Positions 15,553-22,987 of a DNA stretch of 22,987 nucleotides are shown here, in pieces. The notes under the pieces are model-generated. The model saw only the letters and a list, made by a program, of their open reading frames with translations, was not told the origin of the DNA and did no database searches. Source of the DNA: Stramenopiles sp. TOSAG23-3 (taxonomy: Eukaryota > Sar); assembly GCA_900128585.1 (NCBI GenBank), contig LT642319.1, positions 1 to 22,987 of the forward strand, read 5' to 3'. Every line of letters begins with the position of its first letter. Position 1 is the first letter of the stretch. Both the position numbers and the translations under genes were made by a program.

Positions 15553-16440
15553 TTAATCTTTGATATAATAAATAATAAAAACTGTTATGATATTTAGATA
15601 ACTTGAGAGAAGCAACACTCCACCAATATGGCAGGCGAAGTCTACGCCAGTACCTCCAACCCTCCCCCCCCCCCTTGCAAATTCCAAAAAGAAAGAAAAA
15701 ACGAGAAGCTGCCGTGCTGTCATCTTAATGCCCCAAACATTAAACGCTGTTTCTGGCTTGTGCAACGCGATGAAGGTTTGCAAGCCACAGACTATCGCCG
15801 ACGCGCCCAATAGTTCATGCCGTATTCGTAAAATGACATTGAAATAAAAAATAGAAAGCAGCGAGCCGCACAGGGCACTTCCAATCATCAGGTCTACGGC
15901 AGACTTTCGCAACGCCCTCGATTGGAACATAAACGGAATCATAGACTGAAAGGCAAGCATGTTCCCCATAAAATGCGATATATGAGCGTGCGAAATGTTA
16001 GACAGCAACATCGTGTAGATTCGGCCAGACTTTAAATTCTCAAGACTGCACAAAAAATGCCTTCTCATGAATTTTCCATTTACCGACACCCAGCCGACGT
16101 AAACGATTAAGTTTATGAAAAAAAACCAGGTTTCAACGTCTTCTTGTTTCAATTTTTTCCACTTTTTCCGAAGGTTTAGATTTTTCGGAAACCGGGCCCA
16201 GCTCACACCTAACCCAATGTAATGGTGCTTGTCAAAATAAGCATACGACAGCGGGCCAACACTTTTGAAATTGACGGGCCAGTAGCTTTCTTTCATAGAC
16301 TGCAACGAGAGGGACGATTTGTCGCTTTTGGACTCCCGCTTAAGATATGACCTGAACCTGTCCTCTGAAGGAAACGGGAGCGTCCCCGCAAACGCAAGCG
16401 CCACTACCAAAACAGTAATTGTGTTGGACCAAAGCCCCAT
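15553..16440 (-). CDS. Rhomboid family intramembrane serine protease
   Basis: This polytopic protease cleaves transmembrane substrates within the membrane. The 295-residue protein starts at the ATG at 16440; a GTG lies one codon upstream. Catalytic features are Ser214 in LLGASA and His271 in DFACHIGG, 57 residues apart, very close to the spacing in PARL-type rhomboids. His156 and Asn160 in HISHFMGN match the oxyanion-side His/Asn pair (H150/N154 in GlpG). The usual GxSG is GASA here. Hydrophobic segments lie at about 105-121, 160-172, 183-202, 210-226, 244-254 and 272-293. Residues 1-22 form a hydrophobic leader resembling a signal peptide, then a Ser/Lys/Arg-rich stretch, so a secretory or bipartite organelle-targeted form is possible; a mitochondrial location is the main alternative. 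Confidence 0.93.
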   Translation of the reverse strand: MGLWSNTITVLVVALAFAGTLPFPSEDRFRSYLKRESKSDKSSLSLQSMKESYWPVNFKSVGPLSYAYFDKHHYIGLGVSWARFPKNLNLRKKWKKLKQEDVETWFFFINLIVYVGWVSVNGKFMRRHFLCSLENLKSGRIYTMLLSNISHAHISHFMGNMLAFQSMIPFMFQSRALRKSAVDLMIGSALCGSLLSIFYFNVILRIRHELLGASAIVCGLQTFIALHKPETAFNVWGIKMTARQLLVFSFFLEFARGGGRVGGTGVDFACHIGGVLLLSSYLNIITVFIIYYIKD

Positions 16441-17131
16441 CACACCGTGAAATTAAAATATGTAATCTGCACCTATTTAAAAGAACAAAGGGGTGCACGT
16501 CTTGCCTTCTTTGAAACAAACGTGAAGCTTCTTCGTTCATGTCTACATCAACTTTTTCTCAAATTATACATTTCTGTTTTTTAAATGAAACTTGTTCATT
16601 TAATTGACTTCGCTAAATTAAATATTAAAACAAGTAGACGACGACCAACTCCCCTCCCCTGTCTCTGTCGAAGAAGAAGAAGATAGAAGACACACCAAAA
16701 AAAAAACAGAAAGGTGGGGGGTGGTCGGACTGAAGAGGCTAACAATTCGAGTATATTTTTTGGGGAATTCCCCCGCCGGTTTTATACTGAGATGCATAAG
16801 ATAATAACAACAGGAAAACTACGTAGTAAAAGTACAAAATATAATAATTAATTTTAGATTTATTGTATTATTATTATTATTATTATTATTAGTAAAAATA
16901 AGGTGACGACTAATAAAACAAATTGCATTTTGTGTTTGTTTCATGATAACCTTTATAATGACCCAATTTTACATGCGATAAAGCAAACGGGATCAACCAC
17001 AAGGGGGGGGGGGAGAGAGGGAAGAAAATCAGATAGGTATTGAGTCAAAAATACCATAATATTGCCATTTTTATTTATATGCTCAGACGCAAATCGTAAA
17101 GAACAACTGACGCAACGGTGTAAAGCACAGA
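16441..17131. other. Divergent promoter region between rhomboid and beta-helix genes
   Basis: This 691-bp AT-rich region has a GAA tract (16671-16690), a G-rich stretch (16713-16729), a TTA microsatellite (16866-16892) and a run of about ten G followed by agagag (about 17004-17020). A six-codon upstream ORF (17079-17099) ends 32 nt before the ATG at 17132. A minus-strand open frame from an ATG at 16540 overlaps the rhomboid start in another phase and is not supported as a gene. Confidence 0.55.
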
Positions 17132-19234
17132 ATGAGCACGCGGCTGCAGAGTCGTCGAAATCCTGTCGCCTCAGTTAAGGCGGCGGTAGAAGGACAAGAC
17201 GGATTTCACCATGTTCAAGACATCGCCTGGTATAGCACTCATAAGATAAGCGGGCGGCAGCTCACTCCAAGGGAAATTGACGGGCTTAATGCAAATGGAA
17301 ATATGTGTCTGCCTGGGGTCACGTGGCAAAGCGTACGGACGACTGCAAACGTGGCCTTGAATTTCATCCATATTCGAAAGTGTACCTTTGGAAAAAATTG
17401 CACGATCGGTAACTTTGCAGCGGAGAGTCATTGCGATCTTGACGGCCAAGAAGTGCCGTGTGGGCTGTACAACAGCACCATTATAAACAGCACATTGATG
17501 GACAACTGTCTCGTGCGTGACACAACGCTAGTAGCGGGCTGTATCGTTGGCCACGGGGCCGTCATTGTTGGCTGTGGCAATATCGTGTACCGGCCATCGC
17601 CAGAGGAAGCGCGAGCTGGTGGGATAACGTGCGGAAATGGGTCCTTCTTACCCCTTGCCGTTGAAACCGGGGGGCGGGATACTCCAATTTTTGCAGAACA
17701 AGCATTGGAAGATGCCGCAGTAATTGCCGGCGATCGTTCCAATACGGAACAGATTGCTCTATACGAAAAGGCAGTGAAGGAGTACGTTGAAAAGGTAAAG
17801 TGTGCCGCGACAATCATTGTCGACGATGCAGTAGTGTTGAACTGCCCCCGTATTGAAAACAGTTTTGTTGGGTACTCAGCGTCCGTCATATCTTGCACAA
17901 TAAAAAATTCCACGATATTGTCGGCGAAAGGCAAAGGGGAGGGCGAGCGGCACAAAGACCGCACACACATCGGTGGGGGAGCGTACGTTGAGAACTCAAT
18001 CGTTCAATGGGGCTGCCACATTGACTCCATGGCGATTGTGACCGGCTCCTTAATGTGCACCCACAGCCATGCCGACCGCCACGGGAAAGTGATTGATTCC
18101 GTCATAGGGCCTTGCACGGGGGTTTCGGAAGGGGAGGTGACATCATCGCTGGTAGGCCCGTTCGTAGGATTTCACCACCAGGCCTTGCTCATAGCATCAT
18201 TCTGGCCAGCGGGACGCGGCAACATAGGGTACGGGGCCAATGTTGGTAGTAACCACACGGGGAAAGTGTCCGACCAAGAGCTTTGGCCCGGCGAAGGAAC
18301 GTTTTTTGGCCTTGCAACTGCCATAAAATTTCCAAGCAACTTTTCCCACGCACCATATTGCCTAATAGCAACAGGCGTAACATCTTTGCCCCAAAGACTC
18401 GACATGCCATTCTCATTAATAAATGCACCGGGCGAAATGATTGCCGGGGTATCCCCGGCATTCAATGAAATCTCACCTGGGTGGACTCTGGGATCGAACT
18501 TGTTCATGATATTGCGCAACGAATCGAAGTTTAAGAAGCGTGGCCAGGCGGTGGCGCATAGGGTGCAGTACGAGAGCGAAATCTTGCGCCCGGACACTAT
18601 AGAGTTATTGCGAAAAGCTAGAACTGGGCTTTTCGGAGCAGGGGGAAAGGCCCGCATTTTTGACAGCGAAGGATCTCCTGTGTACACGGACAAAGAGGCG
18701 CCAGGAATCGGCAAGAATTATATGAAGGAGAAAGCCAGGGAAAGTGGAATTTCGACCTACTCACGGTTTATACGATTCTATGCCGTGCGAGCTCTTTTCC
18801 GGGCATGGCAAGAAGACAAAGATGGAGACTGCGCACCCCATTTATTGCTTACGGACCATTCACCAAGTGGAAAGTGCAACGAAGAAATTGATGGTGTCAC
18901 TGTGCTGACAGACACGATCAGCAGACGCAGCGGCGGACAACCCCAGTTTAAATACACATGTCAGTGGTATTTTTACGCACGCGATATATTTTTGGCGGAG
19001 TTCGGCGATAAATTTACGGTCAAAGACGCGCTTAGAACCTACGACCAGATGAACACTGAAATAGGCATAGCTGTATTGCAATCGAAGCAGAAAGACGACA
19101 AGCGGGGTCCTAGGATTATTGACGGGTATAGCCATGCCCATGCACCCGCTGAGGACGAGAAGGTTATCAAGACCCTTCTCGAAGAAAACCGGATGATTCA
19201 TGGAGTTATTATGGGCTTCTTGTCCAGTTTGTGA
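17132..19234 (+). CDS. DUF4954-type left-handed beta-helix protein (700 aa)
   Basis: This large hexapeptide-repeat protein resembles the DUF4954 family, known mainly from Bacteroidetes and other bacteria and related in fold to GlmU-like acyltransferases and sugar nucleotidyltransferases; the biochemical role is not established. Family-like segments are RQLTPREIDGL followed by W-x-S-V-R (about 43-67), many beta-helix turns with Ile/Val-Gly periodicity (85-175 and 235-350), YGANVGSNHTGK (367-378), WPGEGTFFGLA (385-395) and CLIATGVTSLPQ (408-419). The C-terminal 200 residues are helical and probably form the separate domain that follows in this family. It starts at the ATG at 17132 (A at -3) and is intronless. 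A bacterial-type family member in an intron-poor eukaryote suggests old lateral transfer, but composition matches the neighbouring genes. Nothing nearby indicates its substrate. Confidence 0.85.
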   Translation: MSTRLQSRRNPVASVKAAVEGQDGFHHVQDIAWYSTHKISGRQLTPREIDGLNANGNMCLPGVTWQSVRTTANVALNFIHIRKCTFGKNCTIGNFAAESHCDLDGQEVPCGLYNSTIINSTLMDNCLVRDTTLVAGCIVGHGAVIVGCGNIVYRPSPEEARAGGITCGNGSFLPLAVETGGRDTPIFAEQALEDAAVIAGDRSNTEQIALYEKAVKEYVEKVKCAATIIVDDAVVLNCPRIENSFVGYSASVISCTIKNSTILSAKGKGEGERHKDRTHIGGGAYVENSIVQWGCHIDSMAIVTGSLMCTHSHADRHGKVIDSVIGPCTGVSEGEVTSSLVGPFVGFHHQALLIASFWPAGRGNIGYGANVGSNHTGKVSDQELWPGEGTFFGLATAIKFPSNFSHAPYCLIATGVTSLPQRLDMPFSLINAPGEMIAGVSPAFNEISPGWTLGSNLFMILRNESKFKKRGQAVAHRVQYESEILRPDTIELLRKARTGLFGAGGKARIFDSEGSPVYTDKEAPGIGKNYMKEKARESGISTYSRFIRFYAVRALFRAWQEDKDGDCAPHLLLTDHSPSGKCNEEIDGVTVLTDTISRRSGGQPQFKYTCQWYFYARDIFLAEFGDKFTVKDALRTYDQMNTEIGIAVLQSKQKDDKRGPRIIDGYSHAHAPAEDEKVIKTLLEENRMIHGVIMGFLSSL

Positions 19235-19654
19235 GTTTTATTTAGTCGTCCACCTTCTTTTCTTCATCTTCTTGCTTCCATCCACATGTATTCGAGTATT
19301 ATTATTGTATATGGTGCTGTGTACCACCCCCCCTTCATAATAAATATACACTTTTTCTTTTTTTTTCAATTCATTATTACCGGTACACTACCGCCGCGGC
19401 GGTATTACAGCGTACCGGTCTGGTATAATATTAATACCGGTACAGGTACACCCCCTCCTCCTCCTCCAACCTCTCCTATATCAAATCAAATCTTTTACAA
19501 AGAGAAAAAAGAAACCCCGTGAATTCCTTCCATTTGTGTACCATTCATTTATTACAAAACCCTCTACAGCTAGTAGAACTCGCCACACGCACCGTTCAAT
19601 TGAAAAGGGGAGTGGGGCGGAGAAAAGCAAGGAAAGAAGGCTTATGGGAGCAGA
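19235..19654. other. Spacer between beta-helix and F-box genes with palindrome cluster
   Basis: This 420-bp spacer lies between two plus-strand genes. It begins with TTC-rich sequence (about 19254-19275), then has AT-rich DNA, a GC-rich palindrome cluster (19379-19443) and a cctcctcct run (19451-19472). The last 90 bases before the F-box gene are purine-rich with a seven-codon upstream ORF. No coding gene was found; an open frame from a GTG at 19519 is out of frame with the F-box gene and has no ATG. Confidence 0.6.
19379..19443. repeat. GC-rich palindrome cluster with three ACCGGTAC/GTACCGGT arms
   Basis: A perfect 16-bp palindrome TACCGCCGCGGCGGTA (19389-19404) sits between ACCGGTAC (19379-19386) and its inverted copy GTACCGGT (19412-19419). 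A third arm ACCGGTAC (19436-19443) follows, separated by a second near-palindrome GGTATAATATTAATACC (19422-19438). The middle arm can pair with either outer arm, so two alternative hairpins are possible. Confidence 0.8.
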
Positions 19655-19667
19655 ATGGAGACTGTAA
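19644..19667 (+). promoter_or_regulatory. Seven-codon upstream ORF overlapping the F-box gene start
   Basis: An ATG at 19644, 11 nt before the chosen start and in another frame, opens a seven-codon frame whose TAA (19665-19667) lies inside the main coding region. If transcribed it would compete with the main ATG at 19655. G at -3 in the main site does not clearly decide between them. Confidence 0.35.
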
Positions 19668-21319
19668 TTTTGGCAAGTGGGTTGAAAAAGCGGGTGGAGT
19701 CTCAAGGTTTTCCAGAGACAGTCGACTGTTTCGGGGTGTACAAAGATCGTATTGCAAAGTTGCAGATTAATGTCGGAAAAATATTAGAGAAGAGTGTTGT
19801 TCTAATTTTGGTTGACAGCAATTCTGGTTCAATGCTAGATTATTTGAACAAATTGGAGTGGTTTTTGAGCACGCTACGGCAACAACCTGTGCTCGGCTCT
19901 GATTTAGTCACCTTACTTCAAGGGTTGGTGGTGATAATTGTTACGTCTGATCCAGAACAAAAGTCACAAATTCCATATACGAATGGGGGATTTCGCAGGT
20001 ACTATTTCGGGGGAAATAGCAAGGATCTCATAAATCCCTTGGGCTTGCTGTCGGGGCCCGCACTTGGTCTCAAAATACCCTGCATTTTTGAAGTCTACCG
20101 AGGTCGGCCGTCTGCAACGCGTACAGAGGGCGCGTTTACGTTACAAAATAAAGTCATATCGAACGAAAAAGGAGCAATGTTGGGCTCTACTTCAGCAGCA
20201 TTAGCAAGCCCAGAAGTGCTAGTTTCGTATATGCTGGAAAAACGAAACGGTATCAAGAAAACCATGGCTTACTTAGGGTCACTCGTTTCTTTAATGTACG
20301 AGATGAGCCAGCCCACATCTGGCACACAGCCACCGAGTGAAATGGACCAGCTCCAAAACCACAGTTTAATTTCCACGGTCCCGGAAGAAGTATGGATGAA
20401 AATTTTTGACGACCATTTCTTCCCTGGTGATGTGCACGCCTTGCGTTGCCTTGCAGCTACCAGTAAACACTTTTGCGAGACGATTTCTTTGAAATATGGT
20501 AGAATGCATTTGTGTAAAGTGCCGGCTTTGAATGGTGAAGCCGACGACAAGAAGGGAAGTCCAATGGCTGATCTTTTCGACAAAACAAAATGGTCTAACA
20601 CCGCCTCAGAAAATGATGTCGAAAAAACATCGACGGGAAGCCTGCAATTCGCTGCAACAATGCTAGACAAAGCGATTTGTGTAGCAGGTGGCTATTACAT
20701 CCCTGTCAAACGTGCAATAGATGAAAAAGATAGAATCGGACGAGATATTTACTCCAAGGGAGATTTTGCTGCCGCAGAGACAGCATTTATAGAATGCGCA
20801 AAATTACTAGAGAGCGGCGTTCCTTTTTGTAAGACTTTAAACGACGCATCTAACAAGACTGTAGACGACAATGATGCGACACAGACCGATATAATCCCAA
20901 AAAGTGCCGGTCACTTGGTGTATTTTGAAGTTGTAGCGATACTGTACTCGAATGCCGCCCAGGCAGCGATGAACATCGACCGCGAAGGGATGACGCGTAG
21001 CATAAAGAACTATCTACCGCTGGCGCTACAATACTTTCCAGCACACACTAAAAGCTTATGGCGCACGGGCAAAATACTTGCACTGACGGAAAAGTTTGAC
21101 AGTGCAAAACACTATTTTGAGAAAGCCGAACAGTCCACGGTCAATGTGGAGCAGTTACGTCAAATCCAGAAGACGAAAAAAAAAATGAAGGCCGTACGAG
21201 AGAAAAAGACGAAAGAACTGGCCGCCAAATATGCAAAAACAGTCGAAGCCGAATGCGAGTTGGAACGAGGGGCAATTTGGTCATCGCGTGAAGTAAGTAT
21301 GTTAGAAGAGGATCAATAA
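19655..21319 (+). CDS. F-box and TPR domain protein (554 aa)
   Basis: This is a likely substrate-recognition subunit of an SCF (Skp1-Cullin-F-box) ubiquitin ligase. Residues 1-215 form an unrecognised domain with buried beta-like strands (VVLILVDSNSG 48-58, LVVIIVTSDP 91-100). The F-box lies at about 238-280: LISTVPEEVWMKIF, then ALRCLAATSKHFCETI. TPR-like helices span 356-393 (from DRIGRDIYSKGDFAAAETAF) and 423-493 (YSNAAQAAMN, then SLWRTGKILAL and FDSAKHYFEKA). A Lys-rich helix follows at 497-535. The start is the ATG at 19655. A perfect splice-donor hexamer gtaagt occurs 26 nt before the stop codon ends (21291-21296), so the last few residues could differ if it is used. The F-box followed by TPR order is known in some FBXO families, but the N-terminal domain prevents a firm name. 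Confidence 0.85.
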   Translation: METVILASGLKKRVESQGFPETVDCFGVYKDRIAKLQINVGKILEKSVVLILVDSNSGSMLDYLNKLEWFLSTLRQQPVLGSDLVTLLQGLVVIIVTSDPEQKSQIPYTNGGFRRYYFGGNSKDLINPLGLLSGPALGLKIPCIFEVYRGRPSATRTEGAFTLQNKVISNEKGAMLGSTSAALASPEVLVSYMLEKRNGIKKTMAYLGSLVSLMYEMSQPTSGTQPPSEMDQLQNHSLISTVPEEVWMKIFDDHFFPGDVHALRCLAATSKHFCETISLKYGRMHLCKVPALNGEADDKKGSPMADLFDKTKWSNTASENDVEKTSTGSLQFAATMLDKAICVAGGYYIPVKRAIDEKDRIGRDIYSKGDFAAAETAFIECAKLLESGVPFCKTLNDASNKTVDDNDATQTDIIPKSAGHLVYFEVVAILYSNAAQAAMNIDREGMTRSIKNYLPLALQYFPAHTKSLWRTGKILALTEKFDSAKHYFEKAEQSTVNVEQLRQIQKTKKKMKAVREKKTKELAAKYAKTVEAECELERGAIWSSREVSMLEEDQ

Positions 21320-21415
21320 ATTACGCAATGCAAATACCAGAACCTTCGAACGGCAACACTAAGCGCCTGGTTCGCACATAATGCCAAACATTATTAATAT
21401 AATAGCGTGTAGAGG

Positions 21416-22498
21416 TTAGAAAAAATGGCCCCTCAAAGCTTCGGTAGCCGTGCAGCGTTGGGATGGACTATACCGTAGCATTTTCTCTAAAAGTTCGGCG
21501 GCGTTATTGCAGTCTTTGCTGTGGTAGCCAAGCATATGGGGGGTGAAAAAATGAACCCAGGCAGCTCCGTTGCCATACACTGACGTTCCCAGCACACCAA
21601 ACGTTCTTTCCAGGTTGTAGTGCAAGTTCTCTGCGAACATGTCGCCTTGACTGTCAGGGAAACTTAGGTTCATATCGTGCAGGCACTCCAAAGACGGAAT
21701 TCCGAAAAAGACTATTGTACGGATGAGGTGGTCTTCCAACGAAGCGCTGCGGAACAAGGGGACATTACCAAGCAACATTTGAGCAAATATTAGCCCAACT
21801 GAGAAGACATCGGACTTTGGGTTGACAAACGGAGAGCCGAAGCATAGCTCTGGCGCTCTGTACCACAAAGTGCAAGCTATCGGACTCGAAAGTTGGTTGT
21901 GAGGAAAGCTGTCTAAGTTTTGACCGTTATAGTAAAACCTTGAATTTCCAAAATCTCCTATTTTAATGGAGAAATTAGTGCCGTGTGTTGAGCACATAAT
22001 ATTTTGTGGTTTTAGATCCCTGTGTGTCACCCCTCGGGAGTGGATAAAATCCACGCCACGGAGAAGTTGGTGCAGTATTGTCTTTATATGCGGGGAGAAA
22101 AGCGCACCGTTATGTCGCTTGCGTTGCAGTTTATTTAACATTTGTTCTAAATTTATACCAGCATATTCCATAACAATATACCGCATCTGATCCACTTCGA
22201 CAAACGAGTCTACATACCGAACGACATTTGTGGTCTCATCGTCCCCTGCCCTACTTCGCAGCCTTCTTAAGACTGATACTTCATGGCTCCTCCCTTGCTG
22301 TTCTGGGCTCTCGTTACTAGCAGCGGAATGAACTTGCTTTACTGCATACACAAGTCCTGCCGTCTTATCATACACTTTCAAAACCCTTCCAAAGACGCCA
22401 TACCCCAATAGTTCATCGACCACCAACGTGTGTTCAGCGAAGGTTTCTGGATTACCACTAGAAGGTTGATGTATTCCCAGGTACTTTCGTTTCGCCAT
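21416..22498 (-). CDS. Serine/threonine protein kinase, CMGC group, CDK-like
   Basis: This is a full-length 360-residue kinase with all catalytic elements: glycine loop LGYGVFG (31-37), Lys54 in YAVKQV, Glu73 in helix C, HRDLKPQN (159-166) with Asp161, DFG (182-184), TLWYRAPEL (210-218) and a late Arg in SPSQR (344-348). The TLWYRAPE form and the proline-rich insert after it are typical of CDK/CMGC kinases. The helix C region lacks PSTAIRE, having a SHEVSVLRRL segment with a preceding Ser/Glu/Gln-rich stretch, so a cyclin partner is not obvious and CDK8-like or other divergent CMGC members are possible. The activation segment is long (185-207) with Tyr189 and Tyr190. The frame opens 22 codons earlier at a TTG, but the first ATG is at 22498. 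It converges on the F-box gene across 96 bp. Confidence 0.93.
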   Translation of the reverse strand: MAKRKYLGIHQPSSGNPETFAEHTLVVDELLGYGVFGRVLKVYDKTAGLVYAVKQVHSAASNESPEQQGRSHEVSVLRRLRSRAGDDETTNVVRYVDSFVEVDQMRYIVMEYAGINLEQMLNKLQRKRHNGALFSPHIKTILHQLLRGVDFIHSRGVTHRDLKPQNIMCSTHGTNFSIKIGDFGNSRFYYNGQNLDSFPHNQLSSPIACTLWYRAPELCFGSPFVNPKSDVFSVGLIFAQMLLGNVPLFRSASLEDHLIRTIVFFGIPSLECLHDMNLSFPDSQGDMFAENLHYNLERTFGVLGTSVYGNGAAWVHFFTPHMLGYHSKDCNNAAELLEKMLRYSPSQRCTATEALRGHFF

Positions 22499-22987
22499 TT
22501 CGCAAGTCTTTTGATCTGTTTTGATGGTATTTTTGTGTTCAGTTTTTATTATAATTCGATTCAAATCGTTACAAATTCACATTTATTTTGTTCGTTCGTA
22601 TAGTCCAGACATAACGTTTTTCATGATTTTGAAAAGACAAAACATCGCTTTGGGTAAAGGAACACTAGTATGAATACTCAACTTTCAAAGTCTGATATTT
22701 TCAATCATCATAAAATAATAAACAATTCTTCTTCTTCTTCTTTTCTTCTTTTTTTTTCTTCTTTTTTTTTCTTCTTTTTTTTTCTTCTTCTTCTTCTTCT
22801 TGTTCTTGTTCTTCTTTCTTTTCTTCTTCTTCTTCTTCTTCTTCTTGTTCTTCTTCTTCTTTCTTTTCTTCTTCTTCTTTCTTTTCTTCTTCTTCTTTTT
22901 TTTATTAATTCTTCTCTCTTCTTCTTCCTTCTTCTTCTTCCTTCTTCTTCTTCTTCCTTCTTCTTCTTCTTCTTCTTCTTCTTCTTC
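22499..22987. other. 5' region of the kinase gene up to the right window edge
   Basis: About 230 bp of AT-rich DNA lie upstream of the kinase ATG, then the sequence enters a TTC microsatellite that runs to the last base. No gene was seen. Confidence 0.6.
22726..22987 (+). repeat. Long TTC microsatellite reaching the window end
   Basis: At least 260 bases of ctt/ttc units contain T runs and a few gttc interruptions. It is internally heterogeneous (T-rich at the start, clean ctt at the end), and an AT-rich break lies near 22898-22910. It is truncated by the window edge. Confidence 0.92.

Noticed and set aside
16340-16540. Minus-strand ATG frame overlapping the rhomboid start
   Set aside because: It is in another phase, gives no recognisable protein and would disrupt a well-supported rhomboid N-terminus.
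22499-22564. 22-codon extension of the kinase from a TTG
   Set aside because: There is no ATG in it, it is Lys/Thr/Ile-rich like AT-rich spacer, and the kinase domain is complete from the ATG at 22498.
1-22987. tRNA, rRNA, CRISPR array, transposase or integrase genes
   Set aside because: No T-arm plus cloverleaf, rRNA core, regular repeat-spacer array or mobile-element enzyme was found by reading the spacers and frames.

Overview
This is a nuclear segment of a gene-dense, intron-poor unicellular eukaryote (a protist or microalga). The protein set is eukaryotic: eIF2B alpha subunit, an F-box/TPR protein, a CDK-like kinase, a microsomal glutathione transferase (MAPEG), a rhomboid protease and EF-hand and ankyrin proteins. 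One gene carries a clear spliceosomal intron (gtaagt donor, ctaac branch motif, cag acceptor). There are no bacterial-style operons, and open frames reach an in-frame ATG with no Shine-Dalgarno context. I cannot place the lineage from sequence alone. The window begins and ends in TTC-rich microsatellite, so it may be a whole contig broken at repeats.

Layout: 1-1151 AT-rich 5' region. 1152-4319 (+) large EF-hand repeat protein. 4320-4626 convergent spacer with repeats. 4627-5562 (-) eIF2B alpha. 5563-6803 divergent promoter region with a 190-bp TTC tract. 6804-8075 (+) mitochondrion-targeted, carrier-like membrane protein. 8574-9418 (+) MAPEG/MGST3-like enzyme with a 98-nt intron. 9419-9727 convergent spacer sharing a 27-bp identical repeat with the first one. 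9728-10735 (-) ankyrin-repeat protein. 11315-12865 (-) and 12831-14273 (-) are two overlapping frames that may be one coiled-coil gene split by a frameshift. 15101-15397 (+) small Cys/His protein. 15553-16440 (-) rhomboid protease. 17132-19234 (+) DUF4954-type left-handed beta-helix protein. 19655-21319 (+) F-box/TPR protein. 21416-22498 (-) CMGC-type kinase. 22726-22987 TTC tract.

The genes are mostly unrelated housekeeping and accessory functions and do not form a visible pathway. The best candidates for something undescribed are: a tetramodular EF-hand protein in which EF loops are lost in different positions in different modules; the frame-shifted coiled-coil gene pair; a GC-rich cluster of mutually exclusive palindromes between the beta-helix and F-box genes; an identical repeat in two convergent 3' spacers; and the near-restriction of GAA/TTC tracts to promoter-side spacers. 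Small upstream ORFs sit at three plus-strand gene starts, one of them overlapping its main start as ATGA.

Several long open frames extend upstream from TTG or GTG. Because this is a eukaryote, the first suitable ATG was used as the start instead (eIF2B alpha, carrier-like protein, coiled-coil protein, rhomboid, kinase).
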